DNA from: Clostridiales bacterium UBA3705
Lineage (GTDB): Bacteria > Bacillota_A > Clostridia > Oscillospirales > Oscillospiraceae
Direction: 5' to 3'
Length of the DNA stretch: 6,745 nucleotides
Assembly (NCBI GenBank): GCA_002372735.1
Contig: DFIE01000172.1
Span: forward strand, 1-6,745
Shown: positions 1-5,733 of the stretch, piece after piece
Numbering within the stretch: position 1 is the first letter of the stretch
Layout of the letters: every line of letters starts with the position of its first letter
The notes under the pieces: generated by a model
What the model was told of the DNA's origin: nothing
What the model saw: the letters and a program-made list of their open reading frames with translations, nothing else
The model's database searches: none
Made by a program: the position numbers and the translations under genes

Positions 1-114
1 ATCTATCTGCCCGGCAAATTCGGCGTCCGGATTGAGGACTGCGTCATCATCCGCGAGGATGGGGTGGAAATCCTGCCCAAGAGCCCCAAGGAACTGATCA
101 TTGTAGAGGCGTAA
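1..114 (+). CDS. Xaa-Pro peptidase (M24 family), C-terminal end only
   Basis: This is the last 37 codons of a gene that enters from the left edge, ending in TAA at 112-114. The visible peptide begins [13 protein letters not shown] and ends PKELIIVEA. That matches the conserved tail of M24B metallopeptidases (Xaa-Pro aminopeptidase/dipeptidase), where a G-[VI]-R-[IL]-E-D motif precedes a two-residue turn and a final P-K-E-L-I segment. In this family the Glu of the RIED motif (residue 12 of the fragment, bases 34-36) is a ligand of the dinuclear metal centre, and it is present. Such enzymes are cytosolic and remove N-terminal residues preceding proline. The rest of the active site (two Asp, one His, one Glu) lies outside the window. 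Nothing suggests a broken end: the reading frame stops naturally, 13 bases before a terminator hairpin. The family assignment is good; the exact substrate class is not determined. Confidence 0.85.
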   Translation: MYLPGKFGVRIEDCVIIREDGVEILPKSPKELIIVEA

Positions 115-127
115 CCGCCCCACAAAG

Positions 128-169
128 CACACAGCGCCCCGCCGATTTTCTTCGGCGGGGCGCTGTGTG
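128..169. terminator. Bidirectional hairpin terminator between convergent genes
   Basis: A perfect 18-bp inverted repeat has arms at 128-145 and 152-169 and a 6-base loop TTTTCT. It lies between the stop of the peptidase gene (114) and the stop of the convergent TetR gene (179). The stem is very GC-rich. The tails on both strands have only interrupted T runs (TGTCTGTTGTTCT on the plus strand), so it is not a textbook U-tract terminator. Its position between two facing stop codons makes termination of both transcripts the natural reading. Confidence 0.8.
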
Positions 170-178
170 TCTGTTGTT

Positions 179-739
179 CTATACGGTCTCCCGGGAGCGG
201 CGAATCATCTGCTCCATGGCGCCCTTTTTCAGCTCGCAAAGACGATGAACCGGAGCGGAGATGTCCTCCCGCATGCCGGTGCCGATCCACTCAGTGGCAA
301 TGCCGAAGCACAGGCACTTATAGTAGCGCTGAATCAGCGTCCGGTCCTCCGGGGCAATCTGCCCAGGCCCCAGCACCGTGCCCACATAGGCAGACACCAC
401 GCTCTCGCAAACCTGCCAGAGATACTGCTCATACATGGCCCGGTTGACCGAGTTATAGATGTGCAGAATGGCCCGGCGGTTCTCCTTGGCAAAATCAAGA
501 CAGGCATTGATGCAAATCTCCACTGAATCGATGGAGGGATACTGGGAGATGATCCGGTCGGCCTCCTCTACCACAATCTCTTCGATCAGGGCGGGAATGT
601 CCTGGAAGTGATAGTAAAAGGAGTTGCGATTGATGCCGCAACGCTCCACAATATCTTTTACGGTGATCTGGGCCAGGGGCCGCTGCTCCAGCAGCTCCCA
701 AAAGCTCTGCTTAATGGCCTGCTTGGTCAGACTGGACAA
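179..739 (-). CDS. TetR/AcrR-family transcriptional repressor, TTG start
   Basis: This is a DNA-binding regulator of the TetR family, about 186 residues, within the usual 180-220. Residues 4-47 form the three-helix DNA-binding domain. The helix-turn-helix runs from ITVKDIVERCGI through NRNSFYYHFQD; the FYYHF segment is the hallmark of the recognition helix and what follows it. The remaining ~140 residues are the variable ligand-binding and dimerisation half, which does not reveal the ligand. I chose the TTG at 737-739 because a strong ribosome site, AAGGAAGGAGG (748-758), lies 8 bases upstream and the protein then begins (M)SSLTKQAIKQSF, where TetR homologues normally begin. An in-frame ATG at 767-769 would add ten residues, but it has no ribosome site and would place the GGAGG inside the gene. 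The gene is transcribed alone, away from the topB operon, from a promoter at 790-818. Its targets are unknown; autoregulation is likely given the palindrome at 772-797. Confidence 0.88.
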   Translation of the reverse strand: MSSLTKQAIKQSFWELLEQRPLAQITVKDIVERCGINRNSFYYHFQDIPALIEEIVVEEADRIISQYPSIDSVEICINACLDFAKENRRAILHIYNSVNRAMYEQYLWQVCESVVSAYVGTVLGPGQIAPEDRTLIQRYYKCLCFGIATEWIGTGMREDISAPVHRLCELKKGAMEQMIRRSRETV

Positions 740-747
740 GGGCTGTG

Positions 748-758
748 CCTCCTTCCTT
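748..758 (-). promoter_or_regulatory. Ribosome binding site deciding the TetR start
   Basis: Read on the minus strand this is AAGGAAGGAGG, a near-perfect complement to the 16S rRNA tail, ending 8 bases before the TTG at 739. It lies downstream of the ATG at 769, so it would have no role if that ATG were the start. No comparable purine run precedes the ATG at 769. Confidence 0.8.
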
Positions 759-771
759 GTGTATTGCATTA

Positions 772-797
772 GTTATCATAATATGTATGATTATAAC
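772..797. promoter_or_regulatory. Imperfect palindrome, candidate TetR operator
   Basis: This 26-bp inverted repeat is centred between 784 and 785. Its half-sites read GTTATCATAATAT and GTATGATTATAAC, and 10 of 13 pairs are complementary. It overlaps the -10 box (790-795) and the predicted transcription start (about 783) of the TetR gene, which is where a TetR dimer would have to bind to repress its own gene. The size and position fit the family; binding itself is inferred. The divergent plus-strand promoter begins more than 50 bp away at 851, so this site would not directly cover it. Confidence 0.6.
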
Positions 798-818
798 ACT
801 GTTTTGGAGTTTTTGCAA
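790..818 (-). promoter_or_regulatory. Sigma-A-type promoter of the TetR gene
   Basis: On the minus strand a -35 element TTGCAA (813-818, 4 of 6 consensus bases) is followed after exactly 17 bases by a perfect -10 element TATAAT (790-795). Transcription would begin near 783, giving a leader of about 44 bases to the TTG at 739 that contains the ribosome site at 748-758. With the ATG at 769 the leader would be only about 14 bases, with no ribosome site. Confidence 0.75.
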
Positions 819-850
819 GCATGATTTGCCGTCGGAGTCGCCCGACAAGG

Positions 851-879
851 TTGATTTTTCCCGCTCCATCCTCTATAAT
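851..879 (+). promoter_or_regulatory. Sigma-A-type promoter of the small gene and topB
   Basis: A -35 element TTGATT (851-856) and a perfect -10 element TATAAT (874-879) are separated by 17 bases. Transcription would start near 886, 25 bases before the ATG at 911. A start at 886 rules out the in-frame ATG at 821 as the beginning of the first gene. No other promoter is evident before topB, so both genes probably share this one. Confidence 0.75.
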
Positions 880-894
880 AGGGACAACATCAAC

Positions 895-901
895 AAAGGA
901 G
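895..901 (+). promoter_or_regulatory. Ribosome binding site fixing the 911 start
   Basis: AAAGGAG lies 9 bases before the ATG at 911. The reading frame stays open upstream to an ATG at 821, but that stretch contains the promoter and encodes an arginine-, proline- and threonine-rich peptide with no resemblance to the domain. This ribosome site selects 911. Confidence 0.75.
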
Positions 902-910
902 TGCTGCACC

Positions 911-1162
911 ATGCTTGAATTCCGTTACGACACTCAGCTGCTCATTGAAGGGCACGGTCTGGATGAGGACCGGATTTACGATTACATTGCAACCCATCTG
1001 ACAGGGGATTCCCTGCTGGCCGTGGGGGATGAGGATCTGATCAAGGTCCACTTCCACACCAACGAGCCCTGGAAGCTGCTGGAATACTGCGCCGGCCTGG
1101 GGGAAATCTTTGACATTGTGGTAGAGGATATGGACCGCCAGTCCAGAGGGCTGAAGGGGTAA
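911..1162 (+). CDS. Small free-standing FakA/YloV middle-domain-like protein (83 aa)
   Basis: The protein resembles, over its whole length, the segment after the DhaL domain of the fatty-acid kinase subunit FakA (YloV; DAK2-domain family). The resemblance is strongest at residues 33-78: GDSLLAVGDEDLIKVHFHTN, then a leucine/tyrosine stretch, LGEI, and VEDMDRQ. It has no DhaL ATP-binding domain and no C-terminal FakB-binding domain, so it should not be a kinase itself. Small proteins of this type are sometimes annotated 'kinase to dihydroxyacetone kinase', a name inherited from full-length relatives. The HxH pair of the family is kept (H47, H49). The N-terminal motif that I recall as Y-C-T-E in FakA reads Y-D-T-Q here (residues 6-9). 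No signal peptide or membrane segment is visible, so it is probably cytosolic. It has its own promoter and ribosome site and ends 3 bases before topB, so it is an intact gene rather than a leftover fragment. Its function is unknown. Confidence 0.8.
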   Translation: MLEFRYDTQLLIEGHGLDEDRIYDYIATHLTGDSLLAVGDEDLIKVHFHTNEPWKLLEYCAGLGEIFDIVVEDMDRQSRGLKG

Positions 1163-1165
1163 GCC

Positions 1166-3346
1166 ATGGCAAAGACACTGGTATTGGCAGAAAAGCCCTC
1201 TGTGGGCAAGGAGCTGGCCCGGGTACTGAACTGCCGCCGGGGCGGCGAGGGCTATCTGGAGGGTGACAGCTATGTGGTCACCTGGGCCCTGGGCCATCTG
1301 GTCACCCTGGCGGACCCGGACGTATACGACAAAAAGCTGGAAAAATGGAACATGGAAGACCTGCCCATGCTGCCCCAGACCATGAAACTGGTGGTCATCA
1401 AGGAGACCGGCCGCCAATTCCGGGTGGTGCAGGGGCTGATGAACCGGGGCGACATCAAGGAGCTGGTGATTGCCACCGACGCCGGCCGCGAGGGCGAGCT
1501 GGTGGCCCGGTGGATCATGGTGAAGGCCGGCTGGAAGGGGCCCGCCAAGCGGCTTTGGATCTCCTCCCAGACGGACAAGGCCATCCGGGAGGGCTTTGCC
1601 AATCTGCGCCCCGCCCGGGACTACGACAATCTCTTCCGCTCCGCCCAGGCCCGGTCTGAGGCGGACTGGCTGGTGGGGCTGAACGTCACCCGGGCCCTGA
1701 CCTGCAAGCACAACGCCCAGCTCTCCGCCGGCCGGGTGCAGACCCCCACCCTGGCCCTGGTGGTGGCCCGGGAGGAGGAGATCCGGAAATTTGTGCCCAA
1801 GGACTTCTACGGTCTGGCTGCCCAGCTGGAGGGCTTTCGGGCGGTATATCACGATGAGAAGGGCAACGCCCGGTTCTTTGACAAGGAAAAGGTGGAGCGG
1901 CTGCTGCCCCAGTGCCAGGGCAAGCCCGCAGTGATCACCCAGATCAGCAAGATGCGGCGCCAGACCCCGCCCCCCGCTGCCTACGACCTGACTGAGCTGC
2001 AGCGGGACGCCAACAAAAAATACGCCTACTCCGCCAAGGAGACCCTGAACCTGATGCAGAGTCTCTACGAGCGGCACAAGGCCCTGACCTATCCCCGCAC
2101 CGACAGCCGCTATATCTCTGACGACGTGGTGCCCACTCTCCCCGACCGGCTGCGGGCTGTGGCCCAGGGGCCCTACAAGGAGCTGGCCCACGCCGTGCTG
2201 CGCAAGCGGCCCATGCAGACCAAGTACCTGGTGAACAACGCCAAGGTCACCGATCACCACGCCATCATCCCCACCGAGGAGCAGGCCATGCTCTACGATC
2301 TCAGCGGGCCGGAGCGGAACATCTACGACCTGGTAGTGCGGCGGTTTTTGGCGGTGCTGATGCCTCCCTTTGAGTACGAGGAGATCAAGCTCACGGTGAA
2401 GATCGGCGAGCTCAGCTTCACCGCCGCCGGCAAGCGGGTGCTGGAGCAGGGCTGGAAGGCCGCCTATGACCGGAGCTTCGGCGCCCTGGAGGAGGCCGAG
2501 GAGGAGGAAGAATCCCAGTCCCTGCCCCAACTGGACAAGGGGCAGAAGCTCGCTGTGCGCAAGCTCCAGCTGACCAACGGCAAGACCAGTCCTCCCGCCC
2601 GGTACACCGAGGCCACCCTGCTCACCGCCATGGAGCACCCGGTGGACCAGGTGCAGGACAAGCAGCTGCGCCAGATCCTGCAGGAGACCTCCGGCCTGGG
2701 CACCCCGGCCACCCGGGCAGACATCATTGAAAAGCTGTTCTCCGCCTTTTACATTGAGCGCCAGGGCAAGACCCTGATCCCCACCTCCAAGGGCATGCAG
2801 GTGGTACGCCTGGCCCCGGAGGATCTGCGCAGCGCCGCGCTGACCGCCCAGTGGGAGGATCGGCTGGCCCGGATTGCCAAGGGCCAGGAGAAGGACACCG
2901 ACTTTATCGCCGAGATGCGGCGCTATGCCACCCGGCTGGTGGCCGACGTGAAGGCCAGCAGCCAGAGCTACAGCCACGACAACCAGACCCGGAAGCCCTG
3001 CCCCCAGTGCGGCAAGCTGCTGCTGTTGGTAAAGGACAAGCGGGGCGAGCTGCTGGTCTGCCCGGACCGGGAGTGCGGCTTCCGCAAGCGGACCACCCAG
3101 GTAACCAACGCCCGGTGCCCCAATTGCCACAAAAAGCTGGAGCTGTGGGGTGAGGGAGACAAGCAGACCTTTGCCTGCGCCTGCGGCTACCGGGAAAAGC
3201 TCAGCGACTTCCAGGCCCGGCGGAAATCCGACGGGGCGGGCAAGTCTGACGTGCGCCGCTACATGGCCCAGCAGGAGCAGAAGACCCAGTCCAACCCCGC
3301 CATGGCTGACGCCCTGGCCAAGTGGATGGCCAAAAACAAGAGCTGA
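1166..3346 (+). CDS. topB: DNA topoisomerase III (type IA), TopB
   Basis: TopB relaxes negatively supercoiled DNA and unlinks joined DNA molecules by cutting and passing single strands. At 726 residues it is full length, close to B. subtilis TopB. The Toprim domain (about 1-135) has the catalytic Glu in LAEKPSVGK (E9) and the acidic motif ATDAGREGE (D105, E109, E111); the Gly at 107, where TopA has a second Asp, is usual in this Firmicute group. LSAGRVQTPTLA (187-198) precedes the cleavage domain. The strand-cutting tyrosine is Y309 in LTYPRTDSRY, and TDHHAIIPT (362-370) is also conserved. Residues 476-524 carry PPARYTEATLL and GLGTPATRADIIEKL. The C-terminus has two zinc ribbons: C612, C615, C632, C637 and C651, C654, C671, C673. 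An acidic run at 441-449 (LEEAEEEEE) is a likely surface loop. The ATG follows the small gene's stop by 3 bases, with AAGGGG just upstream, so translation is probably coupled. It is a housekeeping, chromosomal-type TopB with no nearby conjugation genes. Confidence 0.97.
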   Translation: MAKTLVLAEKPSVGKELARVLNCRRGGEGYLEGDSYVVTWALGHLVTLADPDVYDKKLEKWNMEDLPMLPQTMKLVVIKETGRQFRVVQGLMNRGDIKELVIATDAGREGELVARWIMVKAGWKGPAKRLWISSQTDKAIREGFANLRPARDYDNLFRSAQARSEADWLVGLNVTRALTCKHNAQLSAGRVQTPTLALVVAREEEIRKFVPKDFYGLAAQLEGFRAVYHDEKGNARFFDKEKVERLLPQCQGKPAVITQISKMRRQTPPPAAYDLTELQRDANKKYAYSAKETLNLMQSLYERHKALTYPRTDSRYISDDVVPTLPDRLRAVAQGPYKELAHAVLRKRPMQTKYLVNNAKVTDHHAIIPTEEQAMLYDLSGPERNIYDLVVRRFLAVLMPPFEYEEIKLTVKIGELSFTAAGKRVLEQGWKAAYDRSFGALEEAEEEEESQSLPQLDKGQKLAVRKLQLTNGKTSPPARYTEATLLTAMEHPVDQVQDKQLRQILQETSGLGTPATRADIIEKLFSAFYIERQGKTLIPTSKGMQVVRLAPEDLRSAALTAQWEDRLARIAKGQEKDTDFIAEMRRYATRLVADVKASSQSYSHDNQTRKPCPQCGKLLLLVKDKRGELLVCPDRECGFRKRTTQVTNARCPNCHKKLELWGEGDKQTFACACGYREKLSDFQARRKSDGAGKSDVRRYMAQQEQKTQSNPAMADALAKWMAKNKS

Positions 3347-3351
3347 GCCCA

Positions 3352-3404
3352 AAACACAGACACAGGCCCCAGGGCACGCTGCCCCGGGGCCTGTGTCTGT
3401 GTTT
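3352..3404. terminator. Bidirectional hairpin terminator between topB and the aminotransferase
   Basis: A perfect 19-bp inverted repeat has arms at 3352-3370 and 3386-3404. The 15-base loop can itself pair three more G-C pairs (3372-3374 with 3382-3384). It starts 6 bases after the topB stop and ends 5 bases before the stop of the convergent aminotransferase, filling the gap almost exactly. The arms end in AAA/TTT, giving a short U run on each strand (TTTT reading leftward, TTT rightward). It should end both the topB transcript and the long minus-strand operon. Confidence 0.85.
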
Positions 3405-3408
3405 GCGC

Positions 3409-4611
3409 TTATTCCGCCGCAGGCGCCTGCAGCCCGTAGGAGGCTGCCAGGTCCTCAAAGGCGGGCAGGCTGCGCAGAATCATCTCGTGGCTGACGCAGG
3501 TGCTCAGCCGGCAGAAGCCGGGGCAGCCGAAGCCGTCGGTGGGCACGATCAGCAGATTCCGCGCCTTGGCCCGGTCGGAAAACTCCTGGGCGTCCCCGGC
3601 TGGGGCCTTGACCAGCATATAGAAGGCGCCTGTGGGCTTGACGCAGCGGAAGCCCATGCCCGTGAGGGCCTCATAGAGGGTGATGCGGTTTTTGTCATAG
3701 GCGCTCATGTCCGGCCGCAGCTGGGTGCAGTAGGAGATGACCAGCTGCATCAGCGACGGGGCGCACACATGGCCCAGGGTCCGGGCCGCGCCGGCAATGG
3801 CGGAGAAGAGAATGTCGTGGTCCTCCACGCAATCGGGCACGCAGACGTAGCCGATCCGCTCGCCGGGCATGGAGAGGATCTTGGAGTAGGAGTAGCAGAT
3901 CACCGTGTTGGGATAAATCCCGGGCAGATAGGGGGTGTCCGCTCCGTCATAGGTCAGCTCCCGGTAGGGCTCGTCGGCAATGATGTAGATGGGGTGGCCG
4001 TACTCCCTGCTCTTGCGGGTGAGAACCTCGGCCAGGGCAGTAAGGGTCTCCACGCTGTAAATCACGCCGGAGGGGTTGTTGGGCGAGTTGACAATCAGGG
4101 CCTGGGTGTGAGGGGTCAGGCGCTTTTCCACCTCTTCAATGCGGATTTGGAAATGTTCGGTGTCGGCGGGGACGATGACCACCTTGGCCCCGGAGTTGTA
4201 GGCGTAGGCGGGGTATTCGGAGAAATAGGGGGCCAGGAGCATGACCTCCGCGTCCTCCACCGCCAGGGCCAGCAGGGTGGCGGTGATGGCCGGGGCTGCG
4301 CCGCAGGTGAAGAAGATGTTCTCCGCCCGGATGCTGTGGCCGCTGCGCTCCTTCAGATCACGGGCCACAGCCCGGCGGGCCTCGGCGGCGCCGGCGGCGG
4401 GGGTGTAGCCGTGAATGGTGTGGGAGTCCAGCTTCAGCAGCTGGATGATGATGTTCTCTACCTCTTCGGGGGTGGGGATGGAGGGGTTGCCCAAGGAGTA
4501 GTCAAACACGTTCTCCTTGCCCACAATGGCTGCCTGCTGCAGGCCGTACTCAAACAGATCCCGGATTTTGCTGCGGGTGGCGCCGAATTTGTAAACGTTT
4601 TGGTTGATCAT
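3409..4611 (-). CDS. PLP-dependent aminotransferase, class I/II (fold type I)
   Basis: This enzyme moves an amino group between an amino acid and a 2-oxo acid using pyridoxal phosphate. Its 400 residues match the family. Visible landmarks are SLGNPSIPTPEEV near the N-terminus, the cofactor-ring Asn in NSPNNPSG (N179), ADEPYRE with the pyridine-nitrogen Asp and the Tyr (D213, Y216), the Schiff-base lysine in SYSKILSMPGERIGY (K244), the phosphate-binding R252, and the substrate-carboxylate arginine in GFCRLS (R368). All key residues are present. Its ATG overlaps the TGA of the upstream kinase gene by four bases (ATGA, 4608-4611), so the two are probably translated together. As the last gene in an operon with iorAB and a butyrate-kinase-family gene, its likely partner is the 2-oxo acid that IorAB uses: an aromatic or branched-chain amino acid is the best guess. 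The exact specificity cannot be read from these motifs, and annotation as an aspartate aminotransferase would be unsafe. Confidence 0.92.
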   Translation of the reverse strand: MINQNVYKFGATRSKIRDLFEYGLQQAAIVGKENVFDYSLGNPSIPTPEEVENIIIQLLKLDSHTIHGYTPAAGAAEARRAVARDLKERSGHSIRAENIFFTCGAAPAITATLLALAVEDAEVMLLAPYFSEYPAYAYNSGAKVVIVPADTEHFQIRIEEVEKRLTPHTQALIVNSPNNPSGVIYSVETLTALAEVLTRKSREYGHPIYIIADEPYRELTYDGADTPYLPGIYPNTVICYSYSKILSMPGERIGYVCVPDCVEDHDILFSAIAGAARTLGHVCAPSLMQLVISYCTQLRPDMSAYDKNRITLYEALTGMGFRCVKPTGAFYMLVKAPAGDAQEFSDRAKARNLLIVPTDGFGCPGFCRLSTCVSHEMILRSLPAFEDLAASYGLQAPAAE

Positions 4612-5699
4612 AAAAGCTCCTCCTTTGGGGGCACTTGGTAAATGCTTGCTGTCTCCCGGCCGGTGAGCAGCCGCAGGCCGCCCTGGGCCAGGGCCTCCAT
4701 CTCATTCTCTCCGGGCAGGACTACCACCGGGGCCAGATGGGCCACGTAGCTGCGGATCTGATCAGTCAGCGCCTGGGAGTGGGCCATGCCGCCGGTGAGC
4801 AGAATGGCGTCACAGTTGCCCCGGAGCACCACGGACAGCAGCCCGATGGTCTTGGCAATCTGATAGGCCTGGGCCTCAAATACTTCACGGGCCAGGGTGT
4901 CGCCGGCGGCGATGCGGGCCTCGATCTCCCGGCAGTCGCTGGTGCCCAGATAGGCGTACATACCGCCCTTGCCCCGGATGAGCCGGTTCATCTCCGCCTG
5001 GGTATACTTGCCCGAATAGCAGAGCTTTACCAGCCCCAGGGAGGGGAAGCAGCCCGCCCGCTCCGGGGAGAACTGGCCGTCGTCGTCCCCCACGGAGTCT
5101 ACAATCGCCCCGTGGGCGTGGACGCTGGCGGACACGCCGCCCCCCAGATGGACCACCACCAGGTTCAGCGCCTCATAGGGCCTGCCGACGGATTCCGCAT
5201 AGCGGATGGCCTGGGCCCGGCTGTTGAGCACATGGCAGAAGCTGCGGCGGCGGATTTCCGGCAGGCCGGTGATCCGGGCCACGGGGCGCAGATCCCCGGA
5301 GGTGACTGCGTCATAGATCCAGGCGGGGATGCCCAGGGGGGCCGCAATGGCATAGGCCAGCAGCCCGCCCAGGTTGGAGGCATGGGGCTGGCTCAGCACC
5401 GGGTCCACGAGGGCCCGGCACAGGCCCTCGTCCACCAGGTAGCCACCGGTGTGCAGGCCGTAAACCAGGCCGCCCCGGCCCACCACACAGGCCAGGTCCC
5501 CGGGCCGGATTTGGTTTTGGTCCATGAAATCCCGGATCAGAGCCAGGCGGTAGGGCACTTGGTCGCCGATGTGGGCAAAGCCCAGCAGCTCCTGGCTGCG
5601 GTGGCCGATGCTCTGCTGCAGCAGGCGGCGGTCGTCCTCATACAGGGCCAGCTTTGTGCTGGTGGACCCGGGATTGATGATCAGCTGTAGATAAGACAT
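4608..5699 (-). CDS. buk: Butyrate kinase family enzyme (acyl phosphate + ADP to acid + ATP)
   Basis: A member of the acetate/butyrate kinase family (ASKHA fold), 363 residues, close to the usual ~355-360. It catalyses reversible phosphoryl transfer between a short- or branched-chain carboxylate and ATP. Motifs in order are INPGSTSTKLALY (8-20; N9, S12, S14, K16), VGRGG (R75), QPHASNLGG (H106), YDAVTSGD (D130), VVVHLGGGVSAS with H184, LGTSDCREI (R257), the nucleotide-site LTGGMAHS (301-308), and PGENEMEALAQG (E333). By alignment to acetate kinase these cover the known catalytic and nucleotide-binding residues, so the enzyme looks active. The ribosome site AAGGAGGAG (5702-5710) supports the ATG at 5699. 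It sits 34 bases after iorB and overlaps the aminotransferase start, so it belongs to the same operon. No phosphotransbutyrylase (ptb), its usual partner, is visible. The natural substrate may be isobutyrate, isovalerate, a methylbutyrate or an aryl acid rather than butyrate. Confidence 0.93.
   Translation of the reverse strand: MSYLQLIINPGSTSTKLALYEDDRRLLQQSIGHRSQELLGFAHIGDQVPYRLALIRDFMDQNQIRPGDLACVVGRGGLVYGLHTGGYLVDEGLCRALVDPVLSQPHASNLGGLLAYAIAAPLGIPAWIYDAVTSGDLRPVARITGLPEIRRRSFCHVLNSRAQAIRYAESVGRPYEALNLVVVHLGGGVSASVHAHGAIVDSVGDDDGQFSPERAGCFPSLGLVKLCYSGKYTQAEMNRLIRGKGGMYAYLGTSDCREIEARIAAGDTLAREVFEAQAYQIAKTIGLLSVVLRGNCDAILLTGGMAHSQALTDQIRSYVAHLAPVVVLPGENEMEALAQGGLRLLTGRETASIYQVPPKEELL
4617..4626 (-). 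promoter_or_regulatory. Ribosome binding site of the aminotransferase, inside buk
   Basis: AAAGGAGGAG on the minus strand lies 5 bases before the aminotransferase ATG (4611), wholly within the last codons of the kinase gene. With the 4-base ATGA overlap this gives coupled yet independently strong initiation, and explains the Lys-Glu-Glu-Leu-Leu tail of the kinase. Confidence 0.75.
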
Positions 5700-5701
5700 A
5701 G

Positions 5702-5710
5702 CTCCTCCTT
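5702..5710 (-). promoter_or_regulatory. Ribosome binding site of the kinase gene
   Basis: AAGGAGGAG on the minus strand, its AGGAGG core 4 bases from the ATG at 5699. It sits in the 34-base iorB-buk gap, which holds no promoter-like or hairpin sequence, so buk appears to depend on transcription from upstream. Confidence 0.75.
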
Positions 5711-5733
5711 GGCCGCGGGGCCGGGGCGTGGGC

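Noticed and set aside
831..846. A small GTCGG...CCGAC inverted repeat just upstream of the plus-strand -35 box.
   Set aside because: Only five base pairs in a GC-rich sequence, easily due to chance, and unlike the AT-rich palindrome at 772-797. It is not enough to call an operator.
821..910. An upstream in-frame extension of the small FakA-like gene to an ATG at 821.
   Set aside because: The extension overlaps the -35 and -10 boxes at 851-879, has no ribosome site, and encodes a peptide unlike the domain. The AAAGGAG before 911 sets the start.
1472..1500. Apparent loss of a Toprim metal-binding Asp in TopB (TDAG rather than TDxD).
   Set aside because: The ATDAGREGE form is, as I recall it, the ordinary sequence in B. 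subtilis-type TopB, and the other acidic residues and the tyrosine are intact. This is family variation, not inactivation.
890..3352. An 820-codon open frame on the minus strand opposite topB.
   Set aside because: It is an antisense shadow caused by high GC and the codon bias of topB. Its product is a low-complexity Gly/Leu/His/Gln-rich sequence with no domain, and it would also run across the small gene.
3322..4641. A 439-codon plus-strand open frame opposite the aminotransferase.
   Set aside because: The sense strand holds a full set of aminotransferase catalytic motifs. The plus-strand product is Gly/Ala/Val-rich without recognisable motifs, and it would begin inside the end of topB and read through the terminator hairpin.
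4635..5690. A 351-codon plus-strand open frame opposite the butyrate kinase gene.
   Set aside because: Antisense shadow of a GC-rich gene; there is no ribosome site and the product has no domain.
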